Assembly: GCA_031291675.1 (NCBI GenBank)
Contig: JARLIO010000034.1
Location: 62,001 to 126,000, forward strand
DNA length: 64,000 bases
Reading direction: 5' to 3'
DNA from: Azospirillaceae bacterium
Lineage (GTDB): Bacteria; Pseudomonadota; Alphaproteobacteria; Azospirillales; Azospirillaceae
Below, piece by piece: positions 1-8,886 of the stretch; the first letter of the stretch is position 1, and each line of letters begins with the position of its first letter. A program made the translations under genes and the position numbers. Under the pieces are notes generated by a model, which saw nothing but the letters and a program-made list of their open reading frames with translations, was not told where the DNA came from and ran no database searches.

Positions 1-823
1 CCGACAGCTTGTCGGACACCACCTCGGTCGGATGGAAATGGCCAGCGTCCAGGCACAGCATCACATTGCGACTGGTGGCATAGGCCAGATAGAACTCGTT
101 GGAACCAACGGTGTAGCTTTCCGCACCGATGCCAAACAGCTTGCCCTCGACCGCGTCCTTGTGGAATTCCCGCGACAGCGGCTCGGCAAGAATATCGTCG
201 AGAGCATGCAGCAGGCGCTGGCGTGGCCCAAACCGGTCGACCGGGACGTCCTTCGAGCCGTCCGGCACCCAGATATTCATCACCGAGGGTGTGCCCAGCG
301 CCTTGCCGAAGGAAGCGCTGATGCGGCGGCAGGCCTTGCAATGGTCGATCCAGAACTGGCGGATCGCCGGATCGGGATGGCTCAGCGTCAGGTTGTTTTC
401 GGCCAGCGGATGGGAAAAACAGCTCGGATTGAAATCCAACCCCACCCCCTGTGCGCGGGCCCAATCAACCCAGCCGGCGAAATGCTCGGGCAGGATCGCG
501 TCGCGATCGACCTTGTGGGAGCTTTCCAGATAGATGGCATGCAGATTGAGGCGCTTGGCCCCGGGAATCTGCGCCATTGCCAGGTCGAGATCGGCGCGCA
601 GCTCCGCGGCGGTGCGGGCCCGCCCCGGATAGTTTCCCGTGGTCTGGATGCCGCCGGACAGGGCCCGCGATGAATCCTCGAAACCCCGGACATCGTCGCC
701 TTGCCAGCAATGCATCGAGATCGGGATGCGGTCGAGCTGCGCCATCACAGCCTCGGTATCGACCCCCAGCTCCCCGAAGCTTTCGCGGGCCAAGGAATAG
801 GCGGCTTGGACGGATACGGTCAT
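1..823 (-). CDS. rhaA: L-rhamnose isomerase, 3' part outside the window
   Basis: Converts L-rhamnose to L-rhamnulose in the cytoplasm, the first step of rhamnose catabolism. About 274 N-terminal codons are visible of a family length near 420; the rest lies beyond the left edge. The translation follows E. coli RhaA closely, including [10 protein letters not shown] near residue 36, [35 protein letters not shown] and [13 protein letters not shown] with the metal-binding Asp and His residues of the TIM barrel. Its ATG overlaps the rhaB stop codon in an ATGA arrangement, so the two genes are translationally coupled. No frameshift is seen in the visible part. Confidence 0.95.
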   Translation of the reverse strand, partial: MTVSVQAAYSLARESFGELGVDTEAVMAQLDRIPISMHCWQGDDVRGFEDSSRALSGGIQTTGNYPGRARTAAELRADLDLAMAQIPGAKRLNLHAIYLESSHKVDRDAILPEHFAGWVDWARAQGVGLDFNPSCFSHPLAENNLTLSHPDPAIRQFWIDHCKACRRISASFGKALGTPSVMNIWVPDGSKDVPVDRFGPRQRLLHALDDILAEPLSREFHKDAVEGKLFGIGAESYTVGSNEFYLAYATSRNVMLCLDAGHFHPTEVVSDKLS

Positions 824-2301
824 GACGCTGTGTTCTCCTGAAAGCGCGAACGCGTAAGGGTTTGGAAACGCTGCCACACGGCATCGGGAACCGGATGACC
901 GGGCTGGTAATGGGCGATCGGGAACGAGCGGCGCACCACCGCCCGCGCCGCCTCGAGGTCGGGCAGCACGCCCAGCGCGATCAACTGGACGCAGGCATTG
1001 CCGATGGCCGAGGTCTCGACCGGCCCGGCGCTGACCGGCACCTGGCAGGCATCGGCGCAAAGCTGGTTGAGCAGCCGGTTCTGGCTGCCGCCGCCGATGA
1101 TGCGGATCCGCGACAGGGACCGGCCGCGCAGCGCCTCGAGCTGCTCCCTGGTCTGGCGATAGGACAGGGCCAGACTGTCGAAGACGCAACGCGCCAGGCT
1201 GCCACTGTCGTCGGGCACCGACTGTCCGGTTTCGGCGCAGAAACGCTGCACCGCCACGGTCATCGACGGCGGATTGAGGAAGCGGGGATCGTCGGGATCA
1301 ACCAGGCTGCGCCACGGGGCCGCCGCCTGGGCCGCCGCGACCAGGTCCGCATGGCTGGGAATGGGGGCCGCACACTCGGCGCGGATCCGCTGCAGCAGCC
1401 ACAGCCCCATGATATTCTTCAGCACGCGGTAACGCCGCCCATAGCCGCCTTCGTTGGTGAATCCCAGGCGATGGGCGGCCGCCGACACCAGGGGCAGGGC
1501 GCTCTCCACCCCCATCAACGACCAGGTGCCGGAGCTGATATAGGCCTCGTCCGACCCTTCCAGCGGCGCGCCGGCCACCGCCGATGCGGTGTCGTGGCTG
1601 GCGACCGCAATCACGGGCACCGGGCGATCGGAACCGGGCGTGCCACAGCCCTTCAGGGTCCCGAGACGGGTTCCGGGCTCGACCAGCGGGGGCATCAGTG
1701 CCGGGTCAACGCCGGCCACAGCCAGCAGGTCGGCATCCCAACCCTGGGATGGCAGGTTGAACAGCTGGGTCGTGGTGGCGTTGGTATATTCGCCGGCGAT
1801 GGCACCACACAGCCGGAAATTGAGATAATCCGGCACCATCAGCAGATGCCGGGCTTGTTTCAGCCAATCAGGGTGTTGCCGCGCCGTCGCCGCCAGTTGG
1901 TAGAGCGTATTGAACGGCAGAAACTGGATACCGGTGCGGCGATAGATCTCCGCGGCCGGGATCCGGCTACAAACCTGGTCCATGATCCCATCGGTGCGAT
2001 GGTCACGATAGGACACCGCGACGCCCACCCGTTGGCCAGTCCCGTCGATCAGAACATAGTCGACGCCCCAGCTGTCGATGCCGACACTGTCGATCGCGGC
2101 CGTGGCCGCGGCGGCCTGCAGCCCGGTGCGGGCATGAGCCTCGATCGCATCGATGTCCCAATATTGCAGGCCGTGATCATCCCGAAGCAGCGGTGTTTCA
2201 AAGCGGTGGGCCTCGGTCAACGACAGCGCAGCACCGTCGAACACCGCGGCGATAACACGCCCGCTCCCCGCGCCCAAATCCACGGCTGCACATCGAACCA
2301 C
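820..2301 (-). CDS. rhaB: Rhamnulokinase
   Basis: Phosphorylates L-rhamnulose to L-rhamnulose 1-phosphate with ATP; FGGY kinase family. The 493-residue protein has the N-terminal actin-like phosphate loop ([10 protein letters not shown], 7-16), the substrate segment [15 protein letters not shown] (about 75-89), SHDTASAV at 235-242 whose Asp237 sits where the catalytic Asp is expected, and a C-terminal adenosine-binding GGGSQN motif. The start is GTG at 2301, preceded five bases upstream by a strong GGAGGGAGG site; an ATG lying between them is in another frame. It lies downstream of the AraC-type gene and overlaps rhaA by four bases. Confidence 0.93.
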   Translation of the reverse strand: MVRCAAVDLGAGSGRVIAAVFDGAALSLTEAHRFETPLLRDDHGLQYWDIDAIEAHARTGLQAAAATAAIDSVGIDSWGVDYVLIDGTGQRVGVAVSYRDHRTDGIMDQVCSRIPAAEIYRRTGIQFLPFNTLYQLAATARQHPDWLKQARHLLMVPDYLNFRLCGAIAGEYTNATTTQLFNLPSQGWDADLLAVAGVDPALMPPLVEPGTRLGTLKGCGTPGSDRPVPVIAVASHDTASAVAGAPLEGSDEAYISSGTWSLMGVESALPLVSAAAHRLGFTNEGGYGRRYRVLKNIMGLWLLQRIRAECAAPIPSHADLVAAAQAAAPWRSLVDPDDPRFLNPPSMTVAVQRFCAETGQSVPDDSGSLARCVFDSLALSYRQTREQLEALRGRSLSRIRIIGGGSQNRLLNQLCADACQVPVSAGPVETSAIGNACVQLIALGVLPDLEAARAVVRRSFPIAHYQPGHPVPDAVWQRFQTLTRSRFQENTAS

Positions 2302-2465
2302 CGCATCCTCCCTCCGGGCCTGGCGTTTGTTCCGCCTGCCTTCGTTTTTTTACGGGCGTCCCGCGCCATCAACTTCATCGCGACGCTAACACCGGGGAGG
2401 AGACCGCCGCCTTAAGGAATCTGCCAATCTCGCAAAGGTTCCGCCGCGGAATTCGAAGATCGCCG

Positions 2466-3371
2466 TCAGGCCACCATGGCTTCGGACGCGATCCGGTCAA
2501 CCGGGCCGCGGCGAAGCAGACGGCGATAGGCACGGGGTGACACGCCCGCCATCTTGTTGAAGCAATAGGAAAAATAATTGCCGTCATTGAAACCGGAATC
2601 GAACGCGATGTCCGTGATGCTGTCATCCGTCGAAGACAGGGCCCGCATGGCGTGATTGATCCGGACCTTGATCAGATAGTTGTGCGGCGTGGTCCCGGTT
2701 GCCTCGCGGAAGATCCGGTGAAAATTGCGCACCGAATAGCCAAAACGCTCGGCCAGGTCGTCAAGGTCGATCGGTTCGGCGAAATTGTGCCGCAGATAGC
2801 CGAGAACATGATTAAGCCGGGCGGCGGGCGGCAAGGCGCCGCCGTCAAGGGGAAACCGATTGCGATGCAGCGCCACGACCAGTTGCAGGAACAAGGCTTC
2901 GCTCATCACTTTCGACAAGGGATCGGCCTTCCGTGATTCCCGGACCAGGGCGGCGATCACCGGGGTGAGCTCACCGAGCGTTTCCTCGGTGATCTGCCAA
3001 TGGCGCCCCTCAAGCTCGTCCCCGGCCGGCCTTCGGTCCACCGAAAACAGCGACCGGCGAATGTCCTCGGACTGGATCGTCAACCGGTCAAGGCGATAAA
3101 GAACATTGACGAGGTGCAGCCCGTCGACGCGCTCGAATTCGTGATGATCGGCCGCGTTGATATAAAATACTTCGCCCCGCGTGATAAAACTGGGTCGATC
3201 ATTGATAATATGCCAACCGTTTCCGGACTGGACGATGACGATTTCATCAAATTCATGGTCGTGAAGCGGGAACGAGGTTTGCGGCTCACGCGGTTCTATC
3301 ACGACGGATTGAAATTCATTTGCGAAATACTCGACCGTGGCCAGTCTCATGATAAGCCGCTCCACATCCAA
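2466..3371 (-). CDS. AraC-family regulator, RhaS/RhaR-like
   Basis: Transcription factor of 301 residues. The N-terminal half is an AraC-type cupin (FPLHDHEFDEIVIVQSG and HHEFERVDGLHLVNVLY are typical of RhaS and RhaR). The C-terminal 100 residues carry two helix-turn-helix motifs (DLDDLAERFGYSVRNFHRIF and the second around ITDIAFDSGFNDGNYFSYCF) and end in GVSPRAYRR. It is transcribed in the same direction as rhaBA and ends 164 bases before rhaB, so it is probably the rhamnose-responsive activator of that operon. A second Met at codon 8 (3350) is an equally possible start. Which of RhaS or RhaR it corresponds to cannot be decided here. Confidence 0.88.
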   Translation of the reverse strand: MDVERLIMRLATVEYFANEFQSVVIEPREPQTSFPLHDHEFDEIVIVQSGNGWHIINDRPSFITRGEVFYINAADHHEFERVDGLHLVNVLYRLDRLTIQSEDIRRSLFSVDRRPAGDELEGRHWQITEETLGELTPVIAALVRESRKADPLSKVMSEALFLQLVVALHRNRFPLDGGALPPAARLNHVLGYLRHNFAEPIDLDDLAERFGYSVRNFHRIFREATGTTPHNYLIKVRINHAMRALSSTDDSITDIAFDSGFNDGNYFSYCFNKMAGVSPRAYRRLLRRGPVDRIASEAMVA

Positions 3372-3762
3372 CCCGTAACCGTGCTGCCACGGCGATCACC
3401 GACATCGGGATGATCCCGGCATCGGCACCCGCACAACCGCGAAACCATGAACCCCGGACACCGCGGCGCCGATCCGGTCTGCGCCGATCCGGCCCCAAAC
3501 CATGGCCGGTACAATGGCAGGCTATGATCGTTCATGATCGCCGTCAATCGCGATCGATCATTGCACTGCGCGCACTTGACCAAATTGATGAGATCTCGTG
3601 ACGGTCTTGATCGAATATGACCGATTGATCGCCTGGGATCGCGGGATCATCACCGCGAGGCAACAGACGGGTTCGGGATCCAACCCACGACTCGTCCGCA
3701 ACGTCACCGGGCGAGGATGCCGCGCCCTTCCCGACCGCTGATTGAGGGGCTGAAAATCCCGA
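3372..3762. other. Intergenic region with GATC-rich inverted repeat
   Basis: No convincing gene. The stretch lies upstream of the AraC-type gene and downstream of the NlpC/P60 gene, so it should hold the regulator's promoter. Around 3524-3561 ATGATCG is mirrored by CGATCAT with further GATC sites between them; several more GATC tetramers follow up to about 3650. This could be an operator but no partner is identifiable. Confidence 0.35.
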
Positions 3763-4620
3763 TTACAGACGGCGCACCACGGCGATGCCCCGTGACGGCT
3801 TCCCGGGGCCGGCATCGGCGATCCGGTCGAGCACCGCCGCCAGCGGTTCCTCGACGACCTGCATATGGGTCGCGTTGGCGTGGATCAGCCTCTGTGCATC
3901 GGCCATGATGCCGACATGGCCGGGGAAGAACACCAGATCACCGCGGCATCGCGGACGGTCGATCGCGACCGCGTCGCCCAGCGTTGCCGCCTGCATGTCG
4001 CTATCGCGCGGACAGAACCGGCCTGATGCCATCACCGCGGCCTGGACCAGACCGGAACAATCGATGCCGCCGCCACCGCGTCCCCCCCACAGATAGGGCT
4101 GGCCGAGGAACAGCCGCGCCGTCGCCACGGGATCCGGCGCCGCAGCGTCGCGCGCCGCCAGCACCCGGCGATACACCCAGCCGCCACCAACCAGCTCGGC
4201 ATAACCGTTGCGTTCACCGGCCAGGGTCACCAGCGCGCCGAACGGCAGCAAATCGAGCGGGGGCGCCTTCAGGTCGGGCTCGGGAAAGCGGAACGCCCCG
4301 GTCACCACAACCCGGTGGTCGGGCGCCGGCCCCGGTTCGCCGAGCGCCGCGGCGTCAACCCAGCCGACATAGTCATCACGGACGCCCTGCCCCCACGCCC
4401 AGCCGTCGCGCCACTCAAACACGGTCAGGGCTTCGCCGAACAGCATCTGACTGATGGCCATTGCATCGCGATCCGGCGCGGCACACACCGGGACCCAGGC
4501 CCGGAGCACGCGGGCCGGTTCCCCGACGGCATAACGTGCCGCGACCACGACACCGCGCAGGCTTTCCGCGGCCAGGTCCGCGCGGAAGGGATTAGTCCGA
4601 GGATCCAGCTTGATGCTCAT
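3763..4620 (-). CDS. NlpC/P60 family cell-wall hydrolase
   Basis: Probable gamma-D-glutamyl-diamino acid endopeptidase acting on peptidoglycan peptides. The 285-residue protein has two SH3-like segments (about 45-95 and 105-155; GWAWGQGVRDDYVGWVD is typical) and a C-terminal papain-like domain with Cys188 in IDCSG, His235 in PGHVGIMAD and His247 in RLIHANATHMQVVEE. No signal peptide is obvious. The chosen ATG at 4620 begins MSIKLDPRTNPF; it overlaps the 3' end of the MarR-type gene by 29 bases, so the two are probably co-transcribed. This arrangement beside a leucyl aminopeptidase family gene is common in alphaproteobacteria and fits peptide recycling. Confidence 0.85.
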   Translation of the reverse strand: MSIKLDPRTNPFRADLAAESLRGVVVAARYAVGEPARVLRAWVPVCAAPDRDAMAISQMLFGEALTVFEWRDGWAWGQGVRDDYVGWVDAAALGEPGPAPDHRVVVTGAFRFPEPDLKAPPLDLLPFGALVTLAGERNGYAELVGGGWVYRRVLAARDAAAPDPVATARLFLGQPYLWGGRGGGGIDCSGLVQAAVMASGRFCPRDSDMQAATLGDAVAIDRPRCRGDLVFFPGHVGIMADAQRLIHANATHMQVVEEPLAAVLDRIADAGPGKPSRGIAVVRRL

Positions 4621-5026
4621 TGCCCGCCAACACCACCGGCCGTGGTTCGCCCTCCGGACGCGGCGCGATCGATGGGGAACCGTCAACCCGCAACTGACCC
4701 AGGCGCGCCGCTTCGACCAGATATGAGAATTCCGTCAGATAGACCGACCCTTTGACCGTGCGCTGGATCAGCACATTGCGCCGGTCGGCCTCGTCGCGCT
4801 TGCGCTTCAGGAAGCCCAGGCGGCCCAAGCGGTCCAGCGCCCGGCTGATTGCCGGCTTGGACACCGCCAGCGCCAGCGCCAAGCCCCGAACCGTATGGGG
4901 TGGCGCCGTCAGATAGACCGTCAACAACAAGGCGAGTTGGCGCGCCGTCAGGTCCGGACCGGCCTGGCGGACACTGGTCACAAGAACACTGCGCCAGAGT
5001 TCGAGCGCTTCGAGCTTTCCCGCCAT
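4592..5026 (-). CDS. MarR-like winged-helix regulator
   Basis: 144-residue protein from the ATG at 5026 (MAGKLEALELW). Residues 30-95 form a winged helix: LTARQLALLLTVYLTAPPHT, then VRGLALALAVSKPAISRALDR as the recognition helix, and FLKRKRDEADRRNVLIQ as the wing with the DxRRxxV signature of MarR proteins. A short Pro-rich tail follows. It precedes and overlaps the NlpC/P60 gene and is followed by the aminopeptidase gene upstream on the same strand, so it may regulate this peptide-handling group. The ligand is unknown. Confidence 0.8.
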   Translation of the reverse strand: MAGKLEALELWRSVLVTSVRQAGPDLTARQLALLLTVYLTAPPHTVRGLALALAVSKPAISRALDRLGRLGFLKRKRDEADRRNVLIQRTVKGSVYLTEFSYLVEAARLGQLRVDGSPSIAPRPEGEPRPVVLAGNEHQAGSSD

Positions 5027-5226
5027 GCCGCCATCCTTCGCAGCCTGTCTCGCGGCAGACCCGTTCCGGGACCAGCCCAGGCACGCGGCCGCGCTCTCCC
5101 GTTCGTTGTGCCAGACATTCGCCCAAGGTGCAAGGCAGGTTGAACCCCTGGCATCTTTGCCACTGCGAATGAAACCGGTCGATGTCGGCAAACCACCGGC
5201 ACCGACCGGTCACGGATCGGGCGAGG

Positions 5227-6645
5227 TTATTCCCCGCGGGGCGCGAAGCGGCTTTCGATCAGGGCGTAGACCGCCCGCAAACCGAGCGCCTCCCCCCCTT
5301 CGGGCCGGCCCGGCCTGGCCGTCGGATTCCAGGCAAACAAATCCAGATGGATCCACGGCACCGTCGGCGCGACAAAACGTTGCAGGAACAAGGCCGCGGT
5401 GATCGATCCGGCAAAAGGCGTGGTTCCGGTGCTGCTGAGATCGGCAACCTTGCTTTCCAGAAATTTCTGGTAGGGCTGCCACAGCGGCATCCGCCACAAC
5501 GGATCCTCATGCCGGTCGCCCTGCGCCGCCAGCTCCGCGGCCAGGGCATCGTCGTTGCTGTAGAAGGGCGTGATCTCCGGTCCCAGCGCCACCCGCGCGG
5601 CACCGGTCAGTGTCGCGAAATCGATCAGCAGCTCCGGCTGGGCGCGACAGGCCTCGGCCAGGGCGTCGGCCAGAATCAGCCGTCCCTCGGCATCGGTGTT
5701 GCCGACCTCCACGGTCAGGCCCTGACGCGTCGACAACACATCCATCGGCTTGAAGGCATTGCCGGCGATGACATTCTCAACCGCCGGGATCAGAACCCGC
5801 AGGCGCACCGGCAGCCCCGCCGCCATGATCATGCCGGCAATCGCCAAAGCGTGCGCCGCGCCGCCCATGTCCTTTTTCATCAGCAACATGCTGCTCGACG
5901 GCTTGATGTCGAGCCCACCGCTGTCAAAGCACACACCCTTGCCGACCAGCGTCACCAGCGGCCGGCTCTTGCGCCCCCAGGTCAGGTCGATCAGCCGCGG
6001 CTTGCGGTCGCTGGCACGCCCAACCGCATGGATCGCGGGATAGCCCGCCTCAAGCAATTCGTCACCGACGATGAGTTTCACCTTGGCCTTGAAGGGCTGT
6101 GCGAGCGCGAGGGCGGCATCGGCCAATTCCGCCGGCCCCAGATCGGCCGCGGGGGTGTTGACCAGGTCGCGAACCCGCTGCGTTGCGGCGATCGTGCGTT
6201 CGACCGCGGGCCGATCCACCGTTTCCGGCCATTGCAGCACCGGCAGATCCTTGGTCGGCTTGCAATAGCGGGTGAAACGATAGCTGCCGAGCGCCCAGCC
6301 CAGCACCGCCCGGGTCGCGGCCGCCCCGGTCACGGCGGGGTCGAGGCGATAGCTGCCAACCGGCAGCGCCGCCGGCAACCCGGCATAGCTCCACAGATCC
6401 GGCTCCTCGGCGACCCCGAGCCAGACGGCGCCGACCCCGCCGTCGCCGGGCAACAGCGCGGTCGTTCCCGGCTCGGCGGTGAAGCCGATGCCGGCGAGCC
6501 AGGCCCGAAGGGCCGCTGGCTGAGCGGACAGGGCCGACGCCAGTCCGCTTTGGGCAATCGGCGTGATGACGACCGCGTCCGGATTGCGGGTATCGCTCAG
6601 ATGATCAAGCACAGTGAAGCTGTCCCTTTGGTGATGGTGCGCCAA
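5227..6645 (-). CDS. Leucyl aminopeptidase family protein (M17)
   Basis: Metal-dependent aminopeptidase releasing N-terminal residues from peptides in the cytoplasm. At 472 residues it is slightly shorter than E. coli PepA and resembles the PepB-like alphaproteobacterial branch. The C-terminal catalytic domain holds the expected ligands: Lys236 and Asp241 in VGKGVCFDSGGLDIKP, Asp259 in MKKDMGGAA, and Asp318, Glu320 and Arg322 in NTDAEGRLIL. The N-terminal 150 residues are divergent, as usual in the family. An interspersed repeat begins directly upstream of its start codon. Confidence 0.9.
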   Translation of the reverse strand: MAHHHQRDSFTVLDHLSDTRNPDAVVITPIAQSGLASALSAQPAALRAWLAGIGFTAEPGTTALLPGDGGVGAVWLGVAEEPDLWSYAGLPAALPVGSYRLDPAVTGAAATRAVLGWALGSYRFTRYCKPTKDLPVLQWPETVDRPAVERTIAATQRVRDLVNTPAADLGPAELADAALALAQPFKAKVKLIVGDELLEAGYPAIHAVGRASDRKPRLIDLTWGRKSRPLVTLVGKGVCFDSGGLDIKPSSSMLLMKKDMGGAAHALAIAGMIMAAGLPVRLRVLIPAVENVIAGNAFKPMDVLSTRQGLTVEVGNTDAEGRLILADALAEACRAQPELLIDFATLTGAARVALGPEITPFYSNDDALAAELAAQGDRHEDPLWRMPLWQPYQKFLESKVADLSSTGTTPFAGSITAALFLQRFVAPTVPWIHLDLFAWNPTARPGRPEGGEALGLRAVYALIESRFAPRGE

Positions 6646-7053
6646 GCCCAGACTGATACCAACCCGCGATGATCTTCACTCATCGCGGGTTGGGGATCGG
6701 CGGAGACCGCCGCCGCGGCCCGTAGGGGCCGAAGCCTGCGTGGCGTTTGAACGCAACGGTCATTTCTCATGACCGTTGGTATGACATGAGGGGATCGACG
6801 CGCAAAGAGTGCGGTGTATCGGCCGACATCGACGCGATCAAGCGGGCAGATGGTCGTGCCCCGGCACAGAGATCAGGTCCCCGCGGTTGGTCGTTCCGGG
6901 CGTACCCCTGCGCCGCTTCCGTCAAGATCCGGGCGAACGCCGCCTCGGCAATCGGCTCCTCCGCCAGCATTCGCTCTGGCCACACGCGTCGATCGACGAT
7001 AAATCCATGATGGTCTCCGGGCACAATCACGATCCTGACAACGGGGTTCATCA
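6646..7053. other. Intergenic region containing an interspersed repeat
   Basis: No gene is supported. Divergent genes flank it. The left third is occupied by the 131-bp repeat element annotated separately; the remainder should carry the promoter of the glutathione transferase gene, but no clear sigma-70 pair is visible. Confidence 0.4.
6654..6784 (+). repeat. Interspersed palindromic repeat, copy 1 (fullest)
   Basis: The element has inverted ends ATACCAAC (6656-6663) and GTTGGTAT (6775-6782). Its left end folds into a perfect 14-bp hairpin (CCAACCCGCGATGA, loop TCTTCAC, TCATCGCGGGTTGG, 6659-6693). Its right end holds a 9-bp inverted repeat AACGGTCAT / ATGACCGTT. The middle is GC-rich (GACCGCCGCCGCGGCCCG, then GGCCGAAGCCTGCG). 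Related copies lie at 37004-37134 (opposite orientation), 62930-63017 and, as a left-end fragment, 27430-27448. No coding capacity is seen, so it resembles a MITE or REP-like element. Confidence 0.75.
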
Positions 7054-7707
7054 ATGACCAATGATCTCACACTGGTGATCGGCAACAAGGCGTATTCCTC
7101 GTGGTCACTGCGGCCCTGGCTGGCCTTGATGCAGGCGGGCGCGACGTTTCAGGAAATCCTGATCCCGCTTGACCAGCCCGACACCGCGACCGCGATCCGG
7201 CATCATTCGCCGACCGGACGCGTCCCGCTGCTGCGCCATGGCGCGATCACCGTGTGGGAAAGCCTGGCGATCTGCGAATATGTCGCCGAACTGTTTCCTG
7301 CCGCGGGGTTGTGGCCCGAAGACGCCGCGCCCCGGGCGCTGGCCCGCGCCCTGGCCTGTGAGATGCACGCCGGCTTTGCCGCGTTGCGTCACGATATGCC
7401 GATGAATTTGAAGCACCGGTTTCCCGGCCAGGGCCGAACCCCGGCGACCCTGGCCGATATCGCCCGGATCACCACATGCTGGCTTGAAGCCCGCGCGCGC
7501 TTCGGCGGCGACGGGCCGTTCCTGTTTGGCCGCTTCTCGATCGCCGATGCCATGTTCGCGCCGGTCTGCACCCGGTTCATGACCTACGCGGTCGACCTGC
7601 CCGCCGCGGCGCAGGCCTATGTCGACGCGATCCTGGCCTTGCCGGCCCTGCAGGCCTGGATGCGCGCCGCCGACGCCGAACCCTGGGACCTGGGCGACCA
7701 TCGCTGA
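7054..7707 (+). CDS. Glutathione S-transferase family protein
   Basis: 217-residue cytosolic GST. The N-terminal thioredoxin fold (1-80) begins with LTLVIGNKAYSSWSLRPWL, where Ser/Tyr near position 14-18 would contact glutathione, followed by the conserved cis-Pro segment GRVPLLRHGAITVWESLAI, with the E-S pair that binds the gamma-glutamyl group. The C-terminal helical domain contains FGRFSIADAMFAPVCTRF, matching the GST N-capping box (S-x-A-D). Substrate is unknown; the sequence resembles the YfcF/ maleylacetoacetate isomerase-like branch but not closely enough for a name. No partner genes are adjacent. Confidence 0.88.
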   Translation: MTNDLTLVIGNKAYSSWSLRPWLALMQAGATFQEILIPLDQPDTATAIRHHSPTGRVPLLRHGAITVWESLAICEYVAELFPAAGLWPEDAAPRALARALACEMHAGFAALRHDMPMNLKHRFPGQGRTPATLADIARITTCWLEARARFGGDGPFLFGRFSIADAMFAPVCTRFMTYAVDLPAAAQAYVDAILALPALQAWMRAADAEPWDLGDHR

Positions 7708-7722
7708 CGCCCCGGGGCCAGC

Positions 7723-8793
7723 CTAGCGACCGGCATCGGGTGCCGACAGCTCAAGAGCCAGCCCGATTTCGCGGTAATAGCGGGCGGCACCAGGGTGCAG
7801 CGGTGCCGCCAACCGCGTCGTCGCCCTCGCCAGCCGCATGGTCGCACCATGGGGGCGACCGGGCACTGGCACCGCCGGATCCGCTGACGCCCACAGCGCC
7901 CTGGTGATGCCATAGACCAGATCGGCGTCGACCGTGTCAGCCACGACCCACTGCGCCGCAACGCCCAGGGTTGGGGTCGCGGCAACACCGCTGTAGGTCC
8001 CCGCGGGAATTCCGGTCACGAACCGCACCGGATCGGGAGCCGATTTGATCCTGGCGGCCTCGACCGGAACCAGGCGAATCGGGATCCGGTCGGCAAGCTC
8101 GGCGACAACAGCGACCGGCGCCCCGCCGACAACGACAAAGCCGTCCAGGGTTCCCGCGACCAGCCGCTCCGCCGCCACCTCGGGCGTCAGATAAGCGGCC
8201 GTCAGGTCCTGTTCGCCGAGGCCGGCGTCGCGTAGCACCTGGCGCGCCTCGACAATGGCACCCGAGCCCTCTTCGCCGATCGAGAGCGCGGCCCCTTTGA
8301 GATCGGAGACCCGGGCGATCGCCGAATCCGCGCGAACCACGAGATGGATCGCCTCGTCAAAGAGATTGCCGATGCTGCGCAACCCGACGAGTGGCATCCT
8401 GCCGGCATAAAGGCCATCTCCGCGGCAGGCCCACGCCACAATGTCAGCCTGAACCAGGGCCGATTCGATCAGGCCCAACCGCAACTGTTCGATATTGTCG
8501 ACAGAACCCTGGGTGGTCAGCGCAATCGCGATCAGGCCGGGCACACCGCAACGGGCAGCTTTGGCGCAGGATGGCGCACCGGGGGGATTGCTGATGGCAC
8601 CGGCGAGGAAACCGCCGACGGGAAACTCACTGCCGCCCGTCGTTCCCGTGCCGATCCGAAAGAAACGGATATCCTCGGTCCGCGCAACCAGCGGTCCGGC
8701 ATGCGCGATCGGTGGCGCCAGCAGCAGCGCCAGCGCAGGGCCCAGCAGAGCCAGACTACGGCGGCGATTGATGAGAGGGATCTCGGCCTGCAC
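7723..8793 (-). CDS. TAXI-family TRAP transporter solute-binding protein
   Basis: Periplasmic binding protein of the TRAP-associated extracytoplasmic immunogenic (TAXI) family. I chose GTG at 8793: it has a GAGG site seven bases upstream and gives a clean signal peptide (Arg-rich start, LALLGPALALLLAPPIAHA, cleavage after AHA). An in-frame ATG at 8874 would add 27 non-signal residues. Family features are FFRIGTGTTGGSEFPVGG near the mature N terminus, NIEQLRLGLIESALVQADI, and LRSIGNLFDEAIHLVVRADS with DLKGAALSIGEEGSGA. No TRAP permease gene lies in the window, so its membrane partner must be elsewhere or it is a lone receptor. Confidence 0.82.
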   Translation of the reverse strand: MQAEIPLINRRRSLALLGPALALLLAPPIAHAGPLVARTEDIRFFRIGTGTTGGSEFPVGGFLAGAISNPPGAPSCAKAARCGVPGLIAIALTTQGSVDNIEQLRLGLIESALVQADIVAWACRGDGLYAGRMPLVGLRSIGNLFDEAIHLVVRADSAIARVSDLKGAALSIGEEGSGAIVEARQVLRDAGLGEQDLTAAYLTPEVAAERLVAGTLDGFVVVGGAPVAVVAELADRIPIRLVPVEAARIKSAPDPVRFVTGIPAGTYSGVAATPTLGVAAQWVVADTVDADLVYGITRALWASADPAVPVPGRPHGATMRLARATTRLAAPLHPGAARYYREIGLALELSAPDAGR

Positions 8794-8886
8794 AGTACCG
8801 CCTCGGGCAAGAGCCAAACCATCAAGAAGCCAAACCATCAAGGAGACGGTCGGCGATCGCAAGGCCCCGATCATCCTACGAAAAGA

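Noticed and set aside
862-2415. Open frame of 517 codons on the plus strand across rhaB
   Set aside because: Antisense shadow of rhamnulokinase, rich in Arg, Gln and Gly, with no family motif.
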